Shown here: positions 1-5,355 of the stretch, piece by piece
How positions within the stretch are numbered: position 1 is the stretch's first letter
How the letters are laid out: the number at the start of each line of letters is the position of its first letter
NCBI GenBank assembly: GCA_031289875.1
Contig: JAITOO010000166.1
Location: forward strand, 1-5,988
Direction of reading: 5' to 3'
Length of the DNA: 5,988 bases
DNA from: Flavobacteriaceae bacterium
Lineage (GTDB): Bacteria > Bacteroidota > Bacteroidia > Flavobacteriales > Weeksellaceae
Program-made: the position numbers and the translations under genes
The notes under the pieces: generated by a model
Database searches by the model: none
The model's input: the letters and a program-made list of their open reading frames with translations, nothing else
Told to the model about the DNA's origin: nothing

Positions 1-28
1 TGACATATTTTTCCGCAAAAATTTTATG

Positions 29-55
29 TTGTTTTAAAAAAAAACTTTACCTTCG
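29..55 (+). promoter_or_regulatory. Putative Bacteroidota-type promoter of the riboswitch-receptor unit
   Basis: TACCTTCG at 48-55 matches seven of eight positions of the TAnnTTTG -7 element known in Bacteroidota, and a TTG at 29-31 lies 16 bp upstream, just under the usual spacing. Transcription would then begin around 60-64, a few bases before the first paired base of the TPP aptamer, which fits the need to transcribe the whole aptamer. The assignment is by pattern only; poly-A and T-rich surroundings make chance matches easy. Confidence 0.4.
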
Positions 56-67
56 TGCCAAATAAAA

Positions 68-147
68 TAACAAGGGGTGCTGTCTTCAGGACGGCTGAGA
101 TTATACCCTAAGAACCTGGGCAAGTAATGTTGCCAAGGGAAATCTTA
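68..147 (+). promoter_or_regulatory. TPP riboswitch aptamer (THI box), compact variant
   Basis: The conserved THI-box blocks occur in order: GGGGTGC (74-80), CTGAGA (95-100), TACCC (104-108), GAACCTG (112-118), TAATG (125-129) and AGGGA (136-140). Helices fit the family: P2 pairs 74-78 with 105-109, P3 pairs 80-84 with 90-94, P4 pairs 115-117 with 136-138, and P5 pairs GGCAA (119-123) with TTGCC (130-134). P1 (68-72 with 143-147) is weak, with a C-C mismatch. The T-loop side including CTGAGA, which recognises the pyrimidine ring, looks intact. The J4/5 region, which contacts the pyrophosphate through Mg2+, is shorter than usual: the customary GCG before AAGGGA is not present. The aptamer lies about 70 nt upstream of a TonB-dependent receptor gene, so it probably lowers receptor expression when TPP is plentiful. 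Confidence 0.92.
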
Positions 148-150
148 GAC

Positions 151-187
151 GAAGGTTTCAAATTTCTGTTTGAAATCTTTTCATTTT
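151..187 (+). terminator. Possible riboswitch-controlled intrinsic terminator
   Basis: Bases 151-162 can pair with 169-180 to form a 12-bp stem (two G-U pairs) closed by a six-base loop, TTTCTG. It is followed by an interrupted T-rich run, TCATTTT (181-187). It sits immediately after the aptamer and before the receptor gene, where a transcription-terminating expression platform would be expected. The stem is AT-rich and the T tract is broken by CA, so efficiency is doubtful. The 5' arm also complements 49-55, which may matter if transcription starts upstream of the predicted site. Confidence 0.4.
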
Positions 188-195
188 CAATACAA

Positions 196-233
196 AACCC
201 CTGTAAAAATTGATATATAATGAAAAAACAGGG
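196..233 (+). promoter_or_regulatory. Possible translational switch around the receptor start codon
   Basis: CCCTGT (199-204) is perfectly complementary to ACAGGG (228-233) in codons 3 to 5 of the receptor, which would put the ATG (220-222) in a 23-nt hairpin loop. The same segment, extended to 197-204, can instead pair with 70-78 of the aptamer (eight pairs, A73 bulged), which would destroy P2. The two pairings exclude each other, so ligand-stabilised P2 would favour the start-codon hairpin. This is inferred from complementarity only. Six base pairs around a large loop are not strong. Confidence 0.25.
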
Positions 234-2355
234 ATTTATTTTATTATCCGCACTACTTGTCGGGAACAACATTTTTTCCCAAGAAGTAAAAGACTCCTTG
301 AAAGACATTCAGGAAGTGATTGTTACGGGCAAAGCTCCCATCAGCAAAGAGAAAATCGTCTCGAAACAGCTGGAAAACAGGAATTTGGGTCAAGATTTAC
401 CTATTCTACTGAAAAATAATTTATCCGTCGTTACCACCTCTGATGCCGGCGCCGGCGTAGGCTACACGGGAATTAGAATCAGAGGGACAGACCAGACACG
501 CATCAACGTTACGTTGGATGGCGTTCCCGTTAATGATGGCGAATCGCAGGGCGTTTTCTGGGTTGATTTGCCCGATTTGGCTTCGTCCGTTTCGGCAATT
601 ACTATTCAGCGCGGAGTCGGTACATCTACCGAAGGTTCAGGCTCTTTCGGGGCGAGCATGAACGTGGAAACGCAAAAACCGTCCGACACGCCGTTTTTCC
701 AAACTGACCAGTCCGTCGGGTCGTTCAACACGCACAAACACAATTTTGGGTTGGGAACGGGAACGTTTTTCAACGGAACAATGAAAGCTGATGCACGCAT
801 TTCTTTCGTTAAATCAGATGGTTACATCGACCGAGCTTCTTCCGATTTGTTTTCCTATTTTTTCAACGGCAGTTATACGAAAAATCGTACTCAACTCAGT
901 TTCTTGGCTTTTGGAGGAAAGGAAACGACCTATCAGGCATGGAATGGAATTGACAGGGAAACGATGAAAAAAGACCGCACTTTTAACTCTGCGGGAGCGA
1001 TTTACGATGAAAACTACAATATTGTCCGGTTTTACAACAATCAAGTTGATGATTATCGGCAAGACCATTATCATCTGTCTCTAAATCAAGAACTTAATGA
1101 CCGATGGAATTTGAAATCCACGCTTTTTTATGTCAAAGGCAAAGGCTATTACGAAGAATACAAGCAAGGGGCACTTGCAAATTATAAATTGGCAAATGTC
1201 ATTATCGGTTTGGATACTATTACCCATACGGATTTGATACGGCGACAATGGTTAGACAATAATTTTTATGGTTTGTCCAATCAACTGAGCGGGCATTACG
1301 ACCAATGGGATTATGAGTTCGGTTTGGGCGTAAATCTCTATGAAGGTAAGCATTACGGCAAGGTCATCTGGGCGCGTAATTTTTCTGACAGCGAAATCAA
1401 TCACGAATATTACCGCAACAAGGCGTGGAAAAACGAAGTTTCGGGCTATGCCAAAGCCTTGTACCGTGTGGACAAAAAATGGCAACTTTTCGGCGACATT
1501 CAGTACCGCAACGTGCATTACAACGGTCATGATTTGTCCGGCGGAGAGAGCGTTTACAAAAACGGCGGAGCGTTGAATTTCTCTAAAAATTACGATTTTA
1601 TCAATCCGAAAGCGGGTGCAAGCTATAAAACCAAGCAAGGCGACATTTATTTGACCTACGGAATTGCCCAACGAGAACCGAATCGGGACGATGTTTTGGA
1701 CAATCCTGAAGTGAAATCGGAACTGATGCACAATGTAGAGTTCGGCGTTCGTCAAACGGTCGAAAAATTCTCGTATTCAGCAAATGCGTATGGAATGTAT
1801 TACATCAATCAGCTCGTGCTGACGGGCGAACTCACGGATACGGGCAAACCCATCAGGGCTAACAGTGGAGAGAGCTATCGGACAGGAATTGAATTGGTTG
1901 CGAGTTATCAATTTACTCCGAAGTTTCAAATTTCGGCAAATTCTACGTTCAGCATCAATAAAAACATTGATTTCCAAATAGAAACCGATGCAGGTGAAGT
2001 CAAAAATTTAGGAAACACAGATATTTCCTTCTCGCCCAACTATGTAGGAAACCTTGTTTTGCGATGGAATCCTGCGGAAAATATTAATTTACAGTGGGTT
2101 AATCAATACGTCGGACGGCAGTACTTGACCAACGAAGAATTGAAAAATGCCAAACTTGACAGCTATTTTACTTCCGACCTTTTGTTGGAATATTCTCCCA
2201 ACTGGCTCAATATCAAAAACTTGTCTTTTAAACTGATGCTGAATAATATTTTTAACAATCTCTACGAAAGCAATGGAAGTTACTACGACGGAACGGCGTA
2301 TTACTATCCTCAGGCAGGTTTCAATTTTTTAACAGGCGTTAGTTTGAAGTTTTGA
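220..2355 (+). CDS. TonB-dependent outer membrane receptor, predicted thiamin uptake
   Basis: A 711-residue protein with a signal peptide at 1-20 (cleavage likely before Gln21), a TonB-box-like segment QEVIVTG at 31-37, a plug domain at roughly 45-155 carrying IRIRG (85-89) and LDGVPVND (99-106), and a long beta-barrel rich in alternating aromatic and polar residues that ends in a C-terminal Phe. Length and ending are those of a complete receptor of the FecA/BtuB type. There is no N-terminal carboxypeptidase-like domain and no SusD-type partner gene, so it is not a glycan receptor pair. It should import a scarce ligand across the outer membrane using TonB-ExbBD energy. The barrel alone does not reveal the substrate; the TPP riboswitch upstream argues for thiamin, its phosphates or a precursor, as for thiamin receptors known in Bacteroides. 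Iron-chelate import is the main alternative. The ATG at 220 was chosen because the signal peptide begins there; no Shine-Dalgarno is visible. Confidence 0.92.
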   Translation: MKKQGFILLSALLVGNNIFSQEVKDSLKDIQEVIVTGKAPISKEKIVSKQLENRNLGQDLPILLKNNLSVVTTSDAGAGVGYTGIRIRGTDQTRINVTLDGVPVNDGESQGVFWVDLPDLASSVSAITIQRGVGTSTEGSGSFGASMNVETQKPSDTPFFQTDQSVGSFNTHKHNFGLGTGTFFNGTMKADARISFVKSDGYIDRASSDLFSYFFNGSYTKNRTQLSFLAFGGKETTYQAWNGIDRETMKKDRTFNSAGAIYDENYNIVRFYNNQVDDYRQDHYHLSLNQELNDRWNLKSTLFYVKGKGYYEEYKQGALANYKLANVIIGLDTITHTDLIRRQWLDNNFYGLSNQLSGHYDQWDYEFGLGVNLYEGKHYGKVIWARNFSDSEINHEYYRNKAWKNEVSGYAKALYRVDKKWQLFGDIQYRNVHYNGHDLSGGESVYKNGGALNFSKNYDFINPKAGASYKTKQGDIYLTYGIAQREPNRDDVLDNPEVKSELMHNVEFGVRQTVEKFSYSANAYGMYYINQLVLTGELTDTGKPIRANSGESYRTGIELVASYQFTPKFQISANSTFSINKNIDFQIETDAGEVKNLGNTDISFSPNYVGNLVLRWNPAENINLQWVNQYVGRQYLTNEELKNAKLDSYFTSDLLLEYSPNWLNIKNLSFKLMLNNIFNNLYESNGSYYDGTAYYYPQAGFNFLTGVSLKF

Positions 2356-2383
2356 AAAAATGCCGTTTTTGATGAAAAATTAT

Positions 2384-2391
2384 TAACTTTG
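2384..2391 (+). promoter_or_regulatory. Putative -7 promoter element for the nuo operon
   Basis: TAACTTTG is an exact match to the Bacteroidota TAnnTTTG -7 element. It lies in the 55-nt gap between the receptor stop codon and nuoA, and predicts a start near 2397 with a short leader of about 14 nt. The nearest upstream TTTG (2368-2371) is only 12 bp away, too close for a canonical -33 element, so support is the -7 box and its location. Confidence 0.45.
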
Positions 2392-2410
2392 CCTAAAAGA
2401 AAAGTTACGT

Positions 2411-2776
2411 ATGAATTTACCGGAAAATTATATTCCCGTTTTGATACAAGTTGGCGTTGCGCTGGCGTTCTGCATCGTTGCGCTGGTCGGCTCTGCAATG
2501 CTGGGTCCAAAAATGCACGGAAAAGTTAAGGACGATACTTTTGAATGTGGAATTGCCTACGAGGGCGACGCTCGCACGCCGTTTTCCATCAAATATTTCT
2601 TGACAGCGATTTTGTTCGTTCTGTTTGACATAGAAATTGTATTTTTCTATCCTTATGCTTTGAATATCAGAGAGTTTGGAATAGAGGGTTTTTGGGAAGT
2701 TTTGGCTTTCATCATAATTTTCCTGATAGGCTTTGTTTATGTCGTGAAAAAAGGCGCGTTGGATTGGGAAAAGTAA
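2411..2776 (+). CDS. nuoA: NADH-quinone oxidoreductase subunit A
   Basis: A 121-residue membrane subunit of complex I (ND3 family). Three hydrophobic segments are visible at about 8-31, 60-82 and 93-113. The loop between the first two carries FECG (44-47), with the conserved Cys46 corresponding to the ND3 loop cysteine near the quinone tunnel. The second helix has the conserved acidic pair in FDIEIVF (Asp73, Glu75), equivalent to residues needed for coupling in E. coli NuoA. The protein is somewhat shorter than E. coli NuoA but has the normal ending, LDWEK. It is the first gene of the operon, 55 nt after the receptor gene and behind its own TAACTTTG box, so it is probably transcribed independently of the TPP-controlled unit. 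No clear terminator separates the two, so read-through is possible. Confidence 0.97.
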   Translation: MNLPENYIPVLIQVGVALAFCIVALVGSAMLGPKMHGKVKDDTFECGIAYEGDARTPFSIKYFLTAILFVLFDIEIVFFYPYALNIREFGIEGFWEVLAFIIIFLIGFVYVVKKGALDWEK

Positions 2777-2787
2777 TCTTGTCGCGA

Positions 2788-2830
2788 TTACAAAATATTG
2801 ATTAACAATAAATTATTTTAATTTTTGTAA
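2788..2830 (+). other. Nested inverted repeat in the nuoA-nuoB gap
   Basis: TTACAAAA (2788-2795) pairs perfectly with TTTTGTAA (2823-2830), and inside it TATTG (2796-2800) pairs with CAATA (2806-2810) around ATTAA. This makes a composite hairpin in the 63-nt gap. There is no T run directly after the outer stem, so it is not a standard terminator. It could stabilise or process the transcript, or be a chance product of AT-rich DNA. Confidence 0.25.
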
Positions 2831-2839
2831 AAGAAAAAA

Positions 2840-3394
2840 ATGGCAGAATCAAAAATAAAAATGGTAGAACCGCCTGAGGGAATCAACGGGCAGGGCTACT
2901 ATGCAGGAAGTTTTGACAAAATCATCGGGCTGGCGCGGTCGTATTCTTTGTGGCCACTGCCTTTCGCCACTTCCTGCTGCGGCATTGAGTTTATGGCAAC
3001 TATGGGGTCTTCCTACGATTTGGGACGGTTTGGAGGAGAAAACATGCTTTTCTCGCCGAGACAAGCAGATTTGCTCATGGTTTGCGGCACGATTTCCAAA
3101 AAACTTGCCCCCGTATTGAAGCAAGTTTACACGCAAATGTCAGAACCTAAATGGGTTATGGCAGTAGGCGCTTGCGCTTCAAGCGGCGGAATTTTCGACA
3201 CCTATTCTGTCTTGCAGGGAATTGACCGCATCATTCCTGTGGACGTGTACGTTCCGGGTTGCCCGCCAAGACCGGAACAAATCATCGAAGGATTTATGGA
3301 AATTCAGGAACTCGCCCGCAACGAAAGCCTGAGACGGCGCGACACTCCGGAATACAAAGCCTTGTTACAATCTTATAATATTGACATTGACTGA
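2840..3394 (+). CDS. nuoB: NADH-quinone oxidoreductase subunit B (N2 cluster subunit)
   Basis: A 184-residue soluble subunit of the complex I connecting arm. The four cysteines expected to bind the terminal 4Fe-4S cluster N2 are present: the tandem pair Cys46-Cys47 in TSCCGIEF, Cys112 in GACASSGG and Cys141 in [10 protein letters not shown]2 passes electrons to quinone at the NuoB-NuoD interface. Gly-rich and Pro-rich motifs around the ligands and the overall length are normal for the family; the C-terminal tail after about residue 160 is charged and variable. The ATG at 2840 gives a family-like N-terminus; an internal ATG at 2861 would shorten it by seven residues. The stop codon shares one base with the nuoC start (TGATG), which suggests translational coupling. 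Confidence 0.97.
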   Translation: MAESKIKMVEPPEGINGQGYYAGSFDKIIGLARSYSLWPLPFATSCCGIEFMATMGSSYDLGRFGGENMLFSPRQADLLMVCGTISKKLAPVLKQVYTQMSEPKWVMAVGACASSGGIFDTYSVLQGIDRIIPVDVYVPGCPPRPEQIIEGFMEIQELARNESLRRRDTPEYKALLQSYNIDID

Positions 3395-3897
3395 TGGAAC
3401 ATATAGACAATCAGAGCGTTGCACAAATATTAACCGATGAGTTCGGCGGCGGAATTTTGAACGTTTACGAACCCGATGGCATTTTGACTTTGGAACTGAC
3501 GAAAGAAACCGTTTTTCCGCTCATTAAATTCATCAAAGAACACGAAATCAAAATTGATTTTTTGACGGATATTTGTGGAATCCATTACCCCGACCGCAAA
3601 GGCGGAGAAATCGGCGTAATTTATCATTTGCACAGTTTTATCAACAATTTCAGAATCAGGCTGAAAACTTTTCTCCCAATAGAAATCCCTGAAATAGAAT
3701 CGCTTACGCCGCTCTATGCGGGTGCAGATTGGATGGAAAGAGAAACTTTCGACTTTTTCGGAATCATTTTCAAAGGACACCCCAACCTGAAACGGATTCT
3801 GAATATGGACGAGATGGACTATCACCCGTTGCTGAAACAGTATCATTTAGAAGACGCTACGCGCAAAGACAAAAACGACGCCATGTTTGGCAGATAA
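3394..3897 (+). CDS. nuoC: NADH-quinone oxidoreductase subunit C (30 kDa type)
   Basis: A 167-residue peripheral-arm subunit that packs against NuoD and carries no cofactor. The family signature is clear: ERETFDFFGIIFKGHP (115-130) followed by NLKRIL (131-136), then HPLLKQY near 144-150. The N-terminal alpha/beta portion (about 10-95) is divergent, as is usual. The protein ends at DAMFGR with its own stop, so nuoC and nuoD are separate genes here, unlike the fused nuoCD of enterobacteria. The start overlaps the nuoB stop by one base, and nuoD begins 16 nt after the stop. Confidence 0.96.
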   Translation: MEHIDNQSVAQILTDEFGGGILNVYEPDGILTLELTKETVFPLIKFIKEHEIKIDFLTDICGIHYPDRKGGEIGVIYHLHSFINNFRIRLKTFLPIEIPEIESLTPLYAGADWMERETFDFFGIIFKGHPNLKRILNMDEMDYHPLLKQYHLEDATRKDKNDAMFGR

Positions 3898-3913
3898 ATT
3901 TAAACTGAAGAAA

Positions 3914-5158
3914 ATGTCTAAAAAAAACAACCATGCAGAACTCATAAATCTGTCCCATGCGATGGATGATTTCATTGTTAAAGAACAATTAGACAGCGAA
4001 ATACACCACATGAATCTGGGACCCATCCACCCGTCCACGCACGGCATTTTTGAAAATCAACTCATAATGGACGGCGACAGAGTAGTATCTTCCAAAGCAA
4101 CTGTGGGTTATATTCACCGCGCCTTTGAAAAAATCGCTGAAAGACGAACTTTTGCACAGATAACTACGCTTACTGACCGCCTGAATTACTGTTCTTCGCC
4201 TATCAACAACATGGGTTGGCACATGACAATGGAAAAACTGCTGGGCATCAAAGTCTCCAAACGCATTGATTATATGCGGATTATCATTATGGAGCTGGCG
4301 CGTATTGCCGACCACTTAGTTTGCGACTCTGTCATGGGCGTGGATACCGGCGCATTGACAGGCTTTACCTATGTTTTTCAGGACAGAGAAAAAATTTACG
4401 ACCTTTACGAACAGATTTGCGGAGCGAGAATGACCACTAACATGGGACGTATCGGCGGCTTTGAAAGAGATTTCAGTCCTGCATTTCATCAAAAAATAAA
4501 AGAATTTATCGCCTCATTTCCAAAGCGTTTGGAAGAGTTTGCCAAACTGCTGGAACGCAACCGAATTTTCATGGATAGAACTATCGGCGTGGGACCGATT
4601 TCCGCCGAAAGAGCATTGAGTTACGGCTTTACAGGACCTAACCTCCGCGCCGCAGGCGTAGATTACGATGTCCGCGTGATGTCTCCCTATTCTTCTTATG
4701 ACGATTTTAATTTCAATATTCCTATCGGGACGAGCGGAGATGCTTACGACCGTTTTATGGTGCGAATGGAAGAAATCCGCGAAAGTTTCAAACTGGTGAA
4801 AAACGCTTACGAAAATCTTCCCGAAGGGAACTATCACGAAGACGTGCCGGATTTCTATCTCCCTGAAAAAGCGGACGTTTACTCAAAAATGGAGGCTTTG
4901 ATTTATCATTTTAAAATTATCATGGGCGAGACCAAAATCCCGACGGGCGAGGTATATCATAGCGTAGAAGGCGGAAATGGAGAGTTGGGATTCTATTTAG
5001 TCAGCGATGGCGGAAGAAGTCCATACAGACTGCATTTCAGAAGACCTTGCTTTATTTATTATCAAGCCTTCGGCGAAATAATTAAAGGACAAATGTTTTC
5101 CGATGCGGTGATTGCTTTGGGCAGTTTGAACGTCATTGCGGGCGAAGTGGACGCTTAG
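3914..5158 (+). CDS. nuoD: NADH-quinone oxidoreductase subunit D (49 kDa type)
   Basis: A 414-residue subunit that forms most of the quinone-binding pocket together with NuoB. GPIHPSTHG (36-44) supplies the pocket histidines (39 and 43), and Tyr92 in TDRLNYCSS corresponds to the tyrosine that hydrogen-bonds the quinone headgroup (Tyr108 in bovine). GARMTTNMGRIGG (170-182) is another conserved block. The paired cysteines that hold Ni-Fe in related hydrogenases are absent, which supports complex I over a membrane hydrogenase. The length is that of a complete NuoD. The ATG at 3914 is preferred to an in-frame TTG at 3887, which would overlap nuoC and add nine Lys-rich residues with no family match. 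The C-terminus reads GEVDA, where most homologues I know end in GEVDR. Confidence 0.96.
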   Translation: MSKKNNHAELINLSHAMDDFIVKEQLDSEIHHMNLGPIHPSTHGIFENQLIMDGDRVVSSKATVGYIHRAFEKIAERRTFAQITTLTDRLNYCSSPINNMGWHMTMEKLLGIKVSKRIDYMRIIIMELARIADHLVCDSVMGVDTGALTGFTYVFQDREKIYDLYEQICGARMTTNMGRIGGFERDFSPAFHQKIKEFIASFPKRLEEFAKLLERNRIFMDRTIGVGPISAERALSYGFTGPNLRAAGVDYDVRVMSPYSSYDDFNFNIPIGTSGDAYDRFMVRMEEIRESFKLVKNAYENLPEGNYHEDVPDFYLPEKADVYSKMEALIYHFKIIMGETKIPTGEVYHSVEGGNGELGFYLVSDGGRSPYRLHFRRPCFIYYQAFGEIIKGQMFSDAVIALGSLNVIAGEVDA

Positions 5159-5355
5159 ACTGTTGAATATTCTTATAATTTGCGCAAGTAAATATCTGTA
5201 CTTAAAGTTGCATTTGTTAGTTGAAATTACATTCAAGTAATATGAATACGGATTCATTAAAAACAAAAGATTACTGAAGCGGAATTGAAAAATAACATCA
5301 AGCCACCCCGACTTGTCGAGAAGGCAAGCGATAGCGTAATAAAAAAGAAAAAAAT
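5159..5355 (+). other. Spacer after nuoD with small inverted repeats, no gene recognised
   Basis: This 197-nt AT-rich gap replaces the short nuoD-nuoE junction normally seen. It holds two abutting hairpins, ATTAC/GTAAT (5226-5241) and ATGAAT/ATTCAT around ACGG (5242-5257), neither followed by a T run. A GC-rich patch at 5302-5325 forms an imperfect palindrome: CCACCCCGAC against GTCGAGAAGG, seven of ten positions pairing, plus a flanking G-C pair. It could be a worn repeat or former terminator. No convincing promoter was found; TGCATTTG (5209-5216) matches seven of eight -7 positions but has no suitably spaced -33 box. Confidence 0.35.

Noticed and set aside
1252..1755. Minus-strand open frame of 167 codons inside the receptor gene
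   Set aside because: No recognisable domain, fully within a well-supported plus-strand gene, and explained as an antisense shadow.
2355..2370. AAAAA/TTTTT inverted repeat after the receptor stop as a terminator
   Set aside because: Only A-T pairs around TGCCG and no useful T tract beyond the stem, so it is too weak to call.
3887..3913. TTG start for nuoD that overlaps the end of nuoC
   Set aside because: The added residues (ADKFKLKK) have no family support, and an ATG at 3914 starts just after the nuoC stop with a normal N-terminus.
2840..5158. Possibility that nuoB/C/D-like genes belong to a group 4 NiFe hydrogenase
   Set aside because: The NuoD-type protein lacks the NiFe cysteine pairs and has the quinone-pocket His and Tyr residues, and a typical nuoA precedes it.
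5242..5277. Eleven-codon ATG frame after nuoD
   Set aside because: Too short, with its start inside an inverted repeat, and no similarity to nuoE or any known peptide.
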